Source: Novosphingobium sp. MD-1 (lineage in GTDB: Bacteria > Pseudomonadota > Alphaproteobacteria > Sphingomonadales > Sphingomonadaceae). From it: 64,000 bases of DNA. The stretch covers positions 513,501 through 577,500 of the forward strand of contig NZ_BBXA01000030.1 of the NCBI RefSeq assembly GCF_001014975.1, read 5' to 3'. Position 1 is the stretch's first letter. Each line of letters opens with the position of its first letter. Of this stretch, positions 9,673 through 18,955 are shown one piece after another. Under the pieces are notes generated by a model. It was not told the origin of the DNA. It saw only the letters and a list, made by a program, of their open reading frames with translations, and searched no databases. The position numbers and the translations under genes were made by a program.

Positions 9673-9690
9673 TTTAATCGATCAATTAAA
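9673..9690. promoter_or_regulatory. Palindromic candidate operator upstream of the CoA racemase gene
   Basis: An 18-bp AT-rich palindrome, TTTAAT-CGATCA-ATTAAA, stands out in GC-rich surroundings 14 bases before the ATG of the racemase gene. Dyads of this kind are typical of TetR- or IclR-type repressors of acyl-CoA metabolism. The regulator is not in the window, and the call rests only on symmetry and position. Confidence 0.4.
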
Positions 9691-9704
9691 TACGAGGGAG
9701 CGGC

Positions 9705-10772
9705 ATGGCCGGAGCGCTGGAAGGACTGACTGTCATCGAGTTCGCAGGGATCGGGCCGGGGCCGTTTGCCTGCATGATGCTGGCGGATCATGGCGCCAGG
9801 GTGATCCGGATCGACCGCCCCGGGGCCACCAGCCGCGTAGGCGACGATGGCCAGCGCGATATCCTCAACCGCAACCGTCAGCGCATCGCGCTGGATCTCA
9901 AGGACCCGGCGTCGCTGGCGCGCATTCGCGAGCTGGTGAAGGAGGCCGATGCCATCGTCGAGGGCTATCGCCCCGGCGTGATGGAGCGGCTCGGGCTTGG
10001 TCCGGACGTGCTGCTGGCCGACAACCCGCGGCTGGTCTACGGCCGGATGACGGGCTGGGGCCAGGACGGGCCGATGGCGCCGCTGGCGGGGCACGACATC
10101 AACTATATCGCCCTGTCCGGCGCGCTGCACACCTATGGCGAGGCGGGGGGCAAGCCCCAGTTTCCGGTCAACGCGGTCGGCGATTTCGGCGGTGGTGGCA
10201 TGCTGATGGCGTTCGGAATCATGGCGGCGGTGTTCAGCGCCCGCACCACCGGCAAGGGGCAGGTGGTCGACTGCGCGATGGTCGATGGTGCGGCGATCCT
10301 GTCCGCGATGACGTGGACGTTCTTCGGCAACGGCATCTGGAAGGACGAACGCGGCGTCAACCTGCTCGATGGGGGCACGCATTTCTACGACACCTACGAG
10401 ACGGCGGACGGCAAGTGGATTTCGATCGGATCGATCGAACCACAGTTCTATGCGCTGCTGATGGAGAAGACCGGGCTGAAGGACGATCCGGATTTCGCGC
10501 GGCAGATGGATGCGAAGGCGTGGCCCGATCTCAAGCAGCGGACCAAAGCGCTGTTCCTGACGAAGACCCGCGACGAATGGTGCGCGATCATGGATGGCAC
10601 GGACATCTGCTTCGCGCCGGTGCTCAGCCTGTCGGAAGCGCCCGGCCACGCGCACAACGTCGCACGTGGCACGTTCGTGAAGGATGGAGGCATGGTCATG
10701 CCCGCGCCGGCGCCGCGCTTCCTCGGCACGCCGGCTCCCGAACCGACGCTCGCCTCGATGCCGATTGAATAG
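9705..10772 (+). CDS. Alpha-methylacyl-CoA racemase (CaiB/BaiF family III CoA-transferase fold)
   Basis: A cytoplasmic enzyme of 355 residues predicted to epimerise 2-methylacyl-CoA thioesters, as needed for breakdown of branched-chain or sterol side-chain fatty acids. The N-terminus (LEGLTVIEFAGIGPGPFACMMLADHGA) is that of racemases. The residues used by the mycobacterial racemase MCR (His126, Asp156, Glu241) appear here at a constant +4 offset: H130 in AGHDINY, D160 in VGDFGGGG and E245 in GSIEPQFY. This favours racemase over CoA-transferase, where an aspartate nucleophile would be central. The start is supported by GAGGGAG just upstream. It stands alone, convergent with the DUF475 gene 19 bp away, behind a palindromic candidate operator. 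Confidence 0.88.
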   Translation: MAGALEGLTVIEFAGIGPGPFACMMLADHGARVIRIDRPGATSRVGDDGQRDILNRNRQRIALDLKDPASLARIRELVKEADAIVEGYRPGVMERLGLGPDVLLADNPRLVYGRMTGWGQDGPMAPLAGHDINYIALSGALHTYGEAGGKPQFPVNAVGDFGGGGMLMAFGIMAAVFSARTTGKGQVVDCAMVDGAAILSAMTWTFFGNGIWKDERGVNLLDGGTHFYDTYETADGKWISIGSIEPQFYALLMEKTGLKDDPDFARQMDAKAWPDLKQRTKALFLTKTRDEWCAIMDGTDICFAPVLSLSEAPGHAHNVARGTFVKDGGMVMPAPAPRFLGTPAPEPTLASMPIE

Positions 10773-10791
10773 CAACCCGACGGAGTGAGGG

Positions 10792-11841
10792 TCAGTCCGC
10801 GCCGGTGTCGGGATGCCGACGCCGGTGGCGGATCGACCACCATAACGACAGGCCGATCAGCGCCGCGCCGATCAGCCCCGTGACGCTTTCGGGAATGTGG
10901 AAGCGCGCCGATGCCAGCATGATCCCGCCCAGCGCGATGATTGCCCAGAACGCGCCGTGTTCAAGATAGCGGTATTCCGCCAGCGTGCCGCGCTTCACCA
11001 GCATGATGGTCATCGAACGGACGAACATGGCGCCAATCGACAGGCCCAGCGCGATGATGACCATGTTGTTGGACAACGCGAATGCGCCGATCACGCCGTC
11101 GAAGCTGAACGAGGCATCCAGCACGTTGAGGTACAGGAATCCGCCTAGGCCGGAGCGGACCATCGCGCCCGCCGCCTTCTGCGCTTCTTCGCGCATTTCG
11201 AGGACCGTGCCGATCGCTTCCACCGCGATGAAGGCGACGATGCCGAGCATCCCCGACACGATGAAGGTATGCGCCTCGGTGGCGTCCAGCAGCAGCGAGA
11301 CCAGATAGAGCCCCACCATCAGCAGGCCGATCTCGGCGGCCTTGACGTTGGAGACGAGGCTCAGCTTCTCCTCGATCCAGCGGATCCAGTGGACTTCCTT
11401 TTCGCCGTCGAAGAAGAACGACAGGCCCACCATCGCCAGAAACGCGCCACCGAAGCCGGCAATGCCCACATGCGCGCCGCTGACGATCGCTTCGTAGCGC
11501 GCCGGTTCGTTGAGCGAGAGCTTGAGCGCTTCCACCGGCCCGATTCCGGCGGCAATCGCCACGATGGCCAGCGGGAACACGATGCGCATGCCGAATACCG
11601 CGATCACCATGCCCCAGGTGAGGAACCGCCGCTGCCAGATGTCGTCCATCTCGGCGAGGACGGTGGCGTTGACCACCGCATTGTCGAACGACAGCGAGAT
11701 TTCGAGGATCGACAGCACCGTGACGATCCACACCAGCGCCAATGTTGCCGATGCCGAGCCCGTCAGCCACCAGCCATAAGCTACCGCCAGCGCGAGGCAG
11801 ACCAGCGTGAAGCCGATCGAGCCCTTGAAGAAACGAAGCAC
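10792..11841 (-). CDS. DUF475 family (TerC-like) integral membrane protein
   Basis: A polytopic inner-membrane protein of 349 residues with about nine hydrophobic segments. The EISLSFDNAVVNA motif near residues 47-59 and the second acidic repeat (DASFSFDGVIGAFALSNN) are the paired Asp-bearing motifs of the TerC/DUF475 superfamily. Relatives are linked to metal-ion efflux or to tellurium resistance, but the substrate of the DUF475 branch is not established, so function is left open. No ter genes lie nearby. It is followed at 127 bp on its upstream side by the end of panB on the same strand, so the two could be cotranscribed, though the gap allows a separate promoter. Confidence 0.85.
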   Translation of the reverse strand: MLRFFKGSIGFTLVCLALAVAYGWWLTGSASATLALVWIVTVLSILEISLSFDNAVVNATVLAEMDDIWQRRFLTWGMVIAVFGMRIVFPLAIVAIAAGIGPVEALKLSLNEPARYEAIVSGAHVGIAGFGGAFLAMVGLSFFFDGEKEVHWIRWIEEKLSLVSNVKAAEIGLLMVGLYLVSLLLDATEAHTFIVSGMLGIVAFIAVEAIGTVLEMREEAQKAAGAMVRSGLGGFLYLNVLDASFSFDGVIGAFALSNNMVIIALGLSIGAMFVRSMTIMLVKRGTLAEYRYLEHGAFWAIIALGGIMLASARFHIPESVTGLIGAALIGLSLWWSIRHRRRHPDTGAD

Positions 11842-11968
11842 GGTTTGGTCCCCTGAAGATGCGGAAATGCGGTGGCCGGTGCGCGGCCACGGACGGTCGC
11901 GCCGGGCATAGCGGAACGACCCGGCAACGCAATGCCGGGAAATGCGCGGATGCTTGCGTTATCCGGAT

Positions 11969-12838
11969 TCAGCGCGGCTGGTAGGTCTGTTCGATGCCGG
12001 GGAAGGTCCGTTCGCGGACTTCGTCGGCATAGCGCGCGGCCGCGCCGGAGATCGTCTCGGCCAGGTTCTCGTAGATCTTCACGAAACGCGGCACCCGTTC
12101 GAACATGCCCAGCATATCCTCGGTCACCAGCACCTGCCCGTCGCACTGCGCCGATGCGCCGATGCCGATAGTGGGGCAGGGCACGGCCTTCGTGATCTGG
12201 ATGGCGATGGGTTCCACCACGCCTTCGATCACGATGGCGAACGCGCCGGCATCGGCCAGCGCCCTGGCGTCGCCGACGATCTTGGCGGCTTCCGCTTCGC
12301 TGCGGCCGCGCGCGTTGTAGCCGCCCAGCACATTCACTGCCTGCGGGGTAAGACCAACATGGCCCATCACGGGGATCCCCCGCCGGGTGAGGAAGGCCAC
12401 GGTTTCCGCCATGGCTTCGCCCCCTTCGAGCTTCACCGCCGCGCAGCCCGTCTCCTTGAGCAGGCGCGCGGCGCTGGCGAACGCTTGTTCCGGTGAACCT
12501 TCATAGGCGCCGAATGGCATGTCCACCACGACGGCGGCGTGATAGCTGCCGCGCACGACCGCCGCGCCGTGCGCGGCCATCATGTCGAGCGTGACGGGAA
12601 CGCTCGAAGGCAGGCCGTAGATCACCTGCCCCAGCGAATCCCCGACCAGAAGAAGATCGCAATGCGCATCGAGCAACTGTGCCTGTCGGGCGGTGTAGGC
12701 GGTCAGCATCACCACGGGCTGGTCGGTCACTCCGTCCTTCTTGCGCTGACGGATCGCCGGAACTGTCAGGCGCTTCATCGGCGCCGGCGTCGGGTTGGCG
12801 CGGCTGGTCGCGGTATCGAGCTGGAACGTCGTGGACAT
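11969..12838 (-). CDS. panB: 3-methyl-2-oxobutanoate hydroxymethyltransferase
   Basis: Transfers a hydroxymethyl group from 5,10-methylene-tetrahydrofolate to alpha-ketoisovalerate to make ketopantoate, the first committed step of pantothenate and CoA synthesis in the cytoplasm. The 289-residue product has normal length. The Mg-binding GDSLG (D67) follows [16 protein letters not shown], and [13 protein letters not shown] and PTIGIGA are in their family order. The frame stays open far upstream, but that extension runs antisense through the permease gene. The ATG at 12838 is the first Met before the SLV/TAY core. No other pantothenate gene is present. A short N-terminal extension (about 20 residues, Thr/Pro-rich) precedes the conserved domain. 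Confidence 0.95.
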   Translation of the reverse strand: MSTTFQLDTATSRANPTPAPMKRLTVPAIRQRKKDGVTDQPVVMLTAYTARQAQLLDAHCDLLLVGDSLGQVIYGLPSSVPVTLDMMAAHGAAVVRGSYHAAVVVDMPFGAYEGSPEQAFASAARLLKETGCAAVKLEGGEAMAETVAFLTRRGIPVMGHVGLTPQAVNVLGGYNARGRSEAEAAKIVGDARALADAGAFAIVIEGVVEPIAIQITKAVPCPTIGIGASAQCDGQVLVTEDMLGMFERVPRFVKIYENLAETISGAAARYADEVRERTFPGIEQTYQPR

Positions 12839-13042
12839 GCATGTGGTCCCTTCGGAATACGGGGACAAGCCTTCTAGACCATCGTTCGCCGCCCGCAAGC
12901 ATGCCGGCATCCCCAGAAGGCGGGGGAAAAAGACCTTTGCGTGACGGAACCTTGCCGCTAGCTTCCTCCGCCACAACCTGGTTGCCGGTGTAACCGTTCC
13001 GAGGGATCGGCGGTCCGCAACGGTCCAAGGCGGGAGAATTCC

Positions 13043-14563
13043 ATGTTCGGTCGCGTCAAACCACTCGACGCCATTCTTGCTACTGCCGAGAAGAAATCCT
13101 TGCATCGCTCGCTCGGCGCCTTCCAACTTACCATGCTCGGGATCGGCGCCGTGATCGGCACCGGCATTTTCGTGCTCACGGCCGAAGCGGCGCAGAAGGC
13201 CGGGCCGGGCATGATGCTCAGCTTCGTCATCGCCGGCTTCGTCTGCGCCGTTGCCGCCCTGTGCTATGCCGAAATGGCGGCGATGGTGCCGGTTTCCGGC
13301 TCCGCCTATACCTACAGCTACGCCGTGATGGGCGAATTGATCGCCTGGATGGTCGGCTGGGCCTTGATCCTCGAATACGCGGTGGCGGCCGGCGCGGTCA
13401 GCGTCGGCTGGTCGGGCTATGTGGTCGGGCTGGTGGAGAACGCCTTCCACATAGACATACCCGACATGCTCGTGCGCGGCCCCTATGACGGTGGCGTTAT
13501 CAACCTGCCGGCGATGCTGATCGCCAGCCTCGTCACCGGGCTCCTCGTGATCGGCACCAAGGAAAGCGCGACGGTCAACGCCGTTCTCGTGGCTATCAAG
13601 GTGTCCGCGCTGACGCTGTTCGTCATCCTGTCGGTACCGGTGATGAACATGAAGAACTTCGAACCGTTCATGCCACTGGGCTTCAGCGGCGTGGGCGCGG
13701 CCGCCGCCTCGATCTTCTTCGCCTATGTCGGCTTCGACGCGGTCTCGACCGCCGCCGAGGAAACCAAGAATCCGCAGCGGAACATGCCGATCGGCCTGAT
13801 CGGCAGCCTTGCGATCTGCACCATCTTCTATCTGCTGGTGGCGGCGGGCGTGATCGGTTCGGTCGGTGCGCAGCCGGTCATGGACGCGCACGGCATGGGC
13901 CTTGAGCCCGGCAGCCGCGAACTGGCGGCTCAGTGCGCCAGCATTGGCGATCAGGCCGTGGTCTGCTCCAAGGAAGCGCTGGCGTGGACGCTGCGCGAGA
14001 TCGGCTGGCCGAAGATCGGCAACCTGATCGGGCTCGCGGCCGGCCTTGCCCTGCCTTCGGTCATCCTGATGATGATGTTCGGCCAGACCCGCATCTTCTT
14101 CGTGATGAGCCGCGATGGCCTGCTTCCGGCAGCCTTTTCCAAAATCCACCCCAAGTTCAACACCCCGCACGTCATCACCATCCTGACGGGTGTGTTCGTG
14201 GCCTTGTTTTCGGCATTCTTCCCGGTGGGTCTGCTTGCCAACATCTCGAACTCCGGCACGCTATTTGCGTTCGCGGCGGTTTCGGTCGCGGTGCTGATCC
14301 TGCGGCGCACGGAACCTTCGCGGCATCGTCCGTTCCGCACTCCGGCGATCATGGTTACCGCGCCGCTGTCGTTCCTGGGCTGCCTCTATCTGTTCTACAA
14401 GCTGGACGTGAAGAGCCAGATGCTGTTCGTGGTCTGGGCGGCGGTGGGCCTGCTGGTCTATTTCGCCTACAGCCGCAGCCGCAGCCATGTGGGCCGTGGT
14501 ACGGTCGAGGTGCACGAGGAGGACGCGGACATTCCGCCGCAGCCGGTGCCGCCGCTGCCCTGA
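13043..14563 (+). CDS. APC-superfamily cationic amino-acid permease
   Basis: An inner-membrane secondary transporter of 506 residues with about 12 predicted membrane segments. The first helix carries [13 protein letters not shown], the substrate-binding glycine-rich motif of APC transporters. [21 protein letters not shown] in the middle and the C-terminal FRTP motif are those of the CAT-type branch (YfnA-like), so basic or neutral amino acids are the expected cargo. There is an insertion of about 55 residues ([19 protein letters not shown] and following) in an external loop, containing two cysteines. GGGAG is placed before the ATG. It is transcribed alone and ends 25 bp before a strong bidirectional terminator. 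The exact substrate cannot be read from the sequence. Confidence 0.9.
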   Translation: MFGRVKPLDAILATAEKKSLHRSLGAFQLTMLGIGAVIGTGIFVLTAEAAQKAGPGMMLSFVIAGFVCAVAALCYAEMAAMVPVSGSAYTYSYAVMGELIAWMVGWALILEYAVAAGAVSVGWSGYVVGLVENAFHIDIPDMLVRGPYDGGVINLPAMLIASLVTGLLVIGTKESATVNAVLVAIKVSALTLFVILSVPVMNMKNFEPFMPLGFSGVGAAAASIFFAYVGFDAVSTAAEETKNPQRNMPIGLIGSLAICTIFYLLVAAGVIGSVGAQPVMDAHGMGLEPGSRELAAQCASIGDQAVVCSKEALAWTLREIGWPKIGNLIGLAAGLALPSVILMMMFGQTRIFFVMSRDGLLPAAFSKIHPKFNTPHVITILTGVFVALFSAFFPVGLLANISNSGTLFAFAAVSVAVLILRRTEPSRHRPFRTPAIMVTAPLSFLGCLYLFYKLDVKSQMLFVVWAAVGLLVYFAYSRSRSHVGRGTVEVHEEDADIPPQPVPPLP

Positions 14564-14588
14564 TCGACCGGTTAGATCGGATCCGCGC

Positions 14589-14629
14589 AAAAAAAGGGGC
14601 GCTTCCTGCGGGAAGCGCCCCTTTTCTTT
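14589..14629. terminator. Bidirectional intrinsic terminator
   Basis: A near-perfect hairpin, AAGGGGCGCTTCC / GGAAGCGCCCCTT with a TGCG loop, is followed by TTTTCTTT on the plus strand and by a run of T on the minus strand. It lies between the convergent permease gene and the Ala/Pro/Thr-rich gene and can stop both transcripts. Confidence 0.9.
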
Positions 14630-14644
14630 CCACGGATGCCGCAA

Positions 14645-15583
14645 TCAATCCGATGTAACGAGGTGCAGCGCCCTGACATTTTGCGCGGATGCCTGCGCCA
14701 TCATTTCGTAAGCCGCCCGCGCCCATATCTCGGCATGGGTGAAGCGTTCCGCCCGGTTCGCGGAATCGGCTTCGGCCTTGTCGGTGGCCGCGTGCCCCGC
14801 TTGCGCGGCGGCTTTGACCTGACCGGCGATCGAGAACTGCGTCCCGGCGGGCGAAGACGATGTCGCTGGCGCGGTCTGGTCCATCCTTGCCGGCTGATCG
14901 GCCGAGGGCGATGCCGGGTTTGTCGTTGCCGTATTGCTGGCGACGCCTGCCGTGTTAACCGGCGGCGAAGCTGCGGGCTTGTCGTCGACTGGCGCCTGTG
15001 GCTGCGCCGCCTTGTTCTCGGCCACCTCGGGGCCTTCGGCGTCCGCTGGCGTGTTAACTTCCGACGCCGGAGGATTGGTGTCCGCCGGGGGCGCCGACGC
15101 AACCGCCGGGGGCGTTTGGTCCAGCGGTTCGGCGGGCGCGCTCGCGGCTTGCCCGGTCACAGCTGGCGGCTGTGCGGTTGCCGTCGCCGGATCGGCCGCA
15201 ACGGGCTCCTGCGCAACGGGCTGGCTGTCGGTAACGGCCGGCGCAGCGAGAGCGGTGTTGTCGTTCGACGAAGCGGGCGACGATGCCACCGGCGCAGCCT
15301 CGACTGGGGCGGGCGCGACCGCCGGAACAGAGTAGGTTACCGGCTCCGCAGGCGTATTGCCGGTTTCCACGATTACGCCCGGCGAGGTTGCGCTTTCGGT
15401 CGACGTGCCGGCCGATGCGGGCGCGGTCGCGCTAGTCGCGACGGGCGCGCTTGCGACTGCCGTGGATGTCGAAGTGCTGGTGGCCGGAGCCGGCTGCGTG
15501 GTCGTGGATGATGCAACGGTATTATTGTTCGTCGTCTGCTTCGGCGCTACCCAGCCGAACAGACCACCAAGTGTCATTCCCAT
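14645..15583 (-). CDS. Ala/Pro/Thr-rich low-complexity protein, unknown function
   Basis: A 312-residue protein whose first 235 residues are almost entirely Ala, Pro, Thr, Ser and Val, with a short Asn/Thr run (TTNNNTVASSTTT) near the start. It has no convincing signal peptide, although the first dozen residues (MGMTLGGLFGWVAP) are hydrophobic. The last 65 residues differ: a helical, charged segment (AAAQAGHAATDKAEADSANR, then AERFTHAEIWARAAYEMMAQ) that looks like a folded or coiled unit. The gene is bounded by the terminator downstream and a 164-bp gap upstream. Codon use stays like the neighbours. A disordered linker, a surface-exposed stalk or a regulatory partner of the adjacent coiled-coil protein are all possible. 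I do not recognise the family. Confidence 0.6.
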   Translation of the reverse strand: MGMTLGGLFGWVAPKQTTNNNTVASSTTTQPAPATSTSTSTAVASAPVATSATAPASAGTSTESATSPGVIVETGNTPAEPVTYSVPAVAPAPVEAAPVASSPASSNDNTALAAPAVTDSQPVAQEPVAADPATATAQPPAVTGQAASAPAEPLDQTPPAVASAPPADTNPPASEVNTPADAEGPEVAENKAAQPQAPVDDKPAASPPVNTAGVASNTATTNPASPSADQPARMDQTAPATSSSPAGTQFSIAGQVKAAAQAGHAATDKAEADSANRAERFTHAEIWARAAYEMMAQASAQNVRALHLVTSD

Positions 15584-15747
15584 GATATCTACCCATACGT
15601 TTTATCGCGTTGGGAGCTACCGGTGGCCTGTTAAGGCGTAAAAAATGGGAATGGTTTACCGGCGGGTAATCGTCTCCGGTCCGGTTCTATCAGACCACAC
15701 TACGTGGGCTTGGTTAAGATCGGGTTTCCACGGCGGGCGGTGGGCGT

Positions 15748-18477
15748 TTATCCCCGCAGCCGCTCGATGCCCTGCGCCAGTGCCACGTAGAGCTTGCCCA
15801 TGTCCGAGGACAGCAGTGTCACGCCCAGCGCGTTGCCATCGCGTGTGGACAGAAGCTGGCGCAGCATCGCCTCGAAATCGTGGATGTAATGGTTCACGTT
15901 CTCGCGGAAATCGCGGTTGCGTTCGTAGTGGTTCTGGATCGCCTTGGCCTGCCCGTTGTCGATCAGGCTGACCGCGCGCCGTGTGAAGATGCCCCGGTCT
16001 CCGCGGAGATAGGCCGCCCACGCGGTTTCCGACACGTCGGTCGACAGCGCCTTGGCGATATCGATGGAGGTCGAGTTGAGCGATTCGGTGATGAGCGCCA
16101 CCCGCCGGGCAAAATCGTTGTCGACCTGTTCGGTTGCGCGTTCGCGCAGGCGTTCGACACGCGCTTCCAGATTGCCGGCCAGTTCGTCCACGCGGCTTAG
16201 CTGATCGCGCATCTGGATAACCGAATCGCGGCTCGCCTGCGTCGCGGCGTCGATCGCTTCTTCCAGCTTGCCCACCAGTTCCGCGCCGCGTCCCTGAAGC
16301 ACGCGCACGATGGCCGCTCCGCTCTGGTCGCCGAGCTGGTTCGCGATTTCCTCGATTTCGCCGACGGTGCCTTCGCGCAGTTGCGAGGCGATCCCCGAAG
16401 CGACGCTGGAGAGCCGTGTAAGCACTTCGGTAAGCCGCTCGTCAACTTGCGTGGCCAGCTCCTCGCTTTCCTCGCGCGCCGTGGCGAGGATCTGGCGCAG
16501 TTCGCTGATGCTGACCTGCTGTTCGGCGGCACGGCTGAGAAAGGCTTCCTGAAACCGGCCGACGTCCTTGATCGCATCGCGCACTTCGCCGCGCGTGGCG
16601 ACAATGTCTTCGGACAGGGTGCGCCCGCTGTCGCCCGCTTCGCGCAACGTGTCGCGCAGCATGAACACGCGATCCTCGATGCCTTTCAGCCCGGCTTCGG
16701 AACTGCGCAGCGCTTCGGGAAGCTGTGTGCGGGTGTGTTCGCCGCTCACCTGGATCAGTTCGAGCAGGCGAACCGCCGCCAGCGTCAGTTCCCCGATCTG
16801 CACGTCCGTTTTCGAAAGGGCCTCGCGCGATTCCGCAAGCCGCTGGTTGAGCAGACCCAGGGCCTGATCGACGGCCTGCGCGGTTTCCCCGCCCTGTTCG
16901 CCCGAGGCGCGCAGCGCCAGCGAGAACGACACCACGCGTTCGGCGATCTGATCGCAATGCGTGGCGAGCTGCCGGGTGCTCTGCATCTGTTGCCGGCGCT
17001 GTTCCTCGATCACCTGGTCCAGCTCGGCCAGCTTGGCGGCCAGCGCGTCGGCCGCTTCGGCGCCGGCGGCTTCCATTGCCTGGCGCCGCAGCAGGATGGC
17101 ATCGTCGATCTCGGTCAAACGGCGCGTCAGCGCGGCGCGCTGTTCCGAAGCGGAAGCCTCGGTGCTCGCGCGCCGGCGTGCCAGTTCGTCGTCCAGCCGC
17201 CGGGCTTCCGCCTCGATCCGGGAAACCAGCGAGCGGGCGGAATCCTCGAACCCGGCCAGCTGCTCCATCGCCTGCGCCACCACCGCTTCATGATCGCGGC
17301 TGACCGCGCCCAGTGATTGCAACGTGGTATCGGCATGGGCGGCGGAGCGTTCGTACCAGGCCTTGAGCGCGTCGCTTTCGGCGGCGGCGATCTGTTCGCC
17401 AAGCCTGCCGCTTTCCTCGCGCAGAGTATCGAAGCGCAGTTGCAGGGCATCCAGCGCCTCGGCCTCGGCCGCCATCGTGGCGACGCGGTGCTGGTCCAGT
17501 TCGGTCGCGAGGTGATCGGCGCGCGCACGGATCGCCGCCAGGGCCGCGATCTCGTCCTGATCGAGGCGCTCGCGGAATGCCTCGCCTTCAGCCGTCAGTG
17601 CGGCAAAGCGCTCGGCCGATGTTGTTTCGAGCTCTTGAGTTGCGGCCTCGAACGCGGCGAGCGCCTCGTTCACCTTGCGGCGGATCGAATCGACCTGCCG
17701 CTCGCTCGCCACGCCGAACTCGTTGAGGCGCTGGAATCCGGCAACCAGGCTTTCCAGTTCGAGATGCGCCGTGCGCCCGGCGCCGGCGATATTGTTGGTT
17801 ACATCCTTCGCCGCGTTGGCGATGACCGGCAGTTGCCCCCGCAACTTCTCCATGTTGTCGAGCGCGCTGACCGAAACGGTGGCGATGCGATCGACCTGCG
17901 CGCCGTTGTCGACCACCAGTTCCTGCAACCGCGCCGCGCTGCCGGTAATGCGCTCCACCGCGATGCGCCCCAGCGCTTCCAGATCGCGGCTTTGCGAGGC
18001 AATGAAGTTGCGCGCCAGCGAGAGTTCGGTGTTCACGCTCGTCAAACGCTGTTCGAGCCGTTGCGACTCCAGCGAAAGCCCGCGCGCGGCATCGTTGAAC
18101 CGCGCGGCTTCGCGCTTGCTCAAGCGCAGGACCAGCAGCAGCGCGACAAGACACAACAGCACGGGCATCGACCATGTGGAGATCGACTGGGCCCAGACGT
18201 TCAGAGCGGACGTTGCACGCAGCACGTCCAGGTTGGCCAATACGAAAAGAACGGTCCAGGCAGCTATCGCCAGGGCCGCCAGCGTGGGCGCGAGAAGGCC
18301 TGAAAACCGAGAACGGGTTGCTTCCTCGAACCATTCGCCTTCGTCGGTTTCGAACATCGGCAAGTCACTGATCGGATCGGTCAGTTCCAGCGGTTCTGTC
18401 TGATTGTCGCGCGTATCTGCAGCCGCCTCCGCTTCGGGCTGGCTGCTGTCGATCGGAATGATGCGTCCCCCACTCAT
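15748..18477 (-). CDS. Membrane-anchored long coiled-coil protein, unknown function
   Basis: A 909-residue protein with an acidic cytoplasmic N-terminus, two membrane segments (about 61-84 and 103-119), and then some 650 residues of nearly continuous heptad-rich helix. The C-terminal 100 residues are a distinct compact domain (DVSETAWAAYLRGDRGIFTRRA, then HYERNRDFRENVNHYIHDFEAM) that looks like the most conserved part. No ATPase, HAMP or methyl-accepting signature was seen. The layout recalls polarity or envelope-organising scaffolds of alphaproteobacteria, which is only an analogy. The frame is open to 18510, but the ATG at 18477 (MSGGRIIPID) avoids an odd basic leader. It is divergent, by about 50 bp, from the Hpt-like gene cluster, so shared control and a shared role are plausible. 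Confidence 0.8.
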   Translation of the reverse strand: MSGGRIIPIDSSQPEAEAAADTRDNQTEPLELTDPISDLPMFETDEGEWFEEATRSRFSGLLAPTLAALAIAAWTVLFVLANLDVLRATSALNVWAQSISTWSMPVLLCLVALLLVLRLSKREAARFNDAARGLSLESQRLEQRLTSVNTELSLARNFIASQSRDLEALGRIAVERITGSAARLQELVVDNGAQVDRIATVSVSALDNMEKLRGQLPVIANAAKDVTNNIAGAGRTAHLELESLVAGFQRLNEFGVASERQVDSIRRKVNEALAAFEAATQELETTSAERFAALTAEGEAFRERLDQDEIAALAAIRARADHLATELDQHRVATMAAEAEALDALQLRFDTLREESGRLGEQIAAAESDALKAWYERSAAHADTTLQSLGAVSRDHEAVVAQAMEQLAGFEDSARSLVSRIEAEARRLDDELARRRASTEASASEQRAALTRRLTEIDDAILLRRQAMEAAGAEAADALAAKLAELDQVIEEQRRQQMQSTRQLATHCDQIAERVVSFSLALRASGEQGGETAQAVDQALGLLNQRLAESREALSKTDVQIGELTLAAVRLLELIQVSGEHTRTQLPEALRSSEAGLKGIEDRVFMLRDTLREAGDSGRTLSEDIVATRGEVRDAIKDVGRFQEAFLSRAAEQQVSISELRQILATAREESEELATQVDERLTEVLTRLSSVASGIASQLREGTVGEIEEIANQLGDQSGAAIVRVLQGRGAELVGKLEEAIDAATQASRDSVIQMRDQLSRVDELAGNLEARVERLRERATEQVDNDFARRVALITESLNSTSIDIAKALSTDVSETAWAAYLRGDRGIFTRRAVSLIDNGQAKAIQNHYERNRDFRENVNHYIHDFEAMLRQLLSTRDGNALGVTLLSSDMGKLYVALAQGIERLRG

Positions 18478-18526
18478 GGAGCCGGCATACCACGCCGCGG
18501 GCAGCGGCATAAACCCAGTTTTAACA

Positions 18527-18853
18527 ATGACTGTTGAATATGGCCCGATGGCCTATCTCGGCGAAAACATCGATGCCGCGCTGGCGGCGGCTGCGGGCGA
18601 CGATCCGGCCCTGTTCCTTGAACTGCGCGCGGCGTTCGTGGAGAGTGTAGAGCGCCAGTTGGACCTGCTTTCGCGTGCGCGGTGCGATGGTAACTGGCAC
18701 ATGGCCGCGCTGCGGCTGAAGGGCCTTTCCGCCAGTTTTCATGACACGTCGCTGATGCAACTCGCCAACGAAGCGATCGAATCCGCGCCGGGCGAACCGC
18801 GCATCCTTCGGCAAATCCGCCAGCACATCGATGGGCTCGCGCCCGAAGCCTGA
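18527..18853 (+). CDS. Hpt-like small helical protein lacking the phospho-histidine
   Basis: A 108-residue all-helical protein that aligns by eye with histidine-phosphotransfer domains. The region NWHMAALRLKGLSASF at 56-71 has the spacing of the Hpt signature (A-H-x-L-K-G-S-A), but the position of the phosphorylated His is L62; K65 and G66 are kept. H58, four residues earlier, is not in the canonical place. The ATG at 18527 is selected because earlier in-frame Met codons lie inside the divergent gene's coding and leader region. It starts a plus-strand run of four genes. A protein like this could bind a kinase or receiver without carrying phosphate. The family assignment is inference from the motif and helix pattern. 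Confidence 0.7.
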   Translation: MTVEYGPMAYLGENIDAALAAAAGDDPALFLELRAAFVESVERQLDLLSRARCDGNWHMAALRLKGLSASFHDTSLMQLANEAIESAPGEPRILRQIRQHIDGLAPEA

Positions 18854-18955
18854 CGTATCGCCATGGCGGACCGCCGGGCGGGGATAAGGCGGGCGGCGCG
18901 CTTGGCATAACTGCCTCCGCGCCCTACCATGGCGGCTTACAGGAGGCCGGAGAGC

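Noticed and set aside
12839..14170. Upstream extension of the panB frame
   Set aside because: The extra 440 codons are antisense to the permease gene and have His/Asp/Arg-rich composition. The real panB start is 12838.
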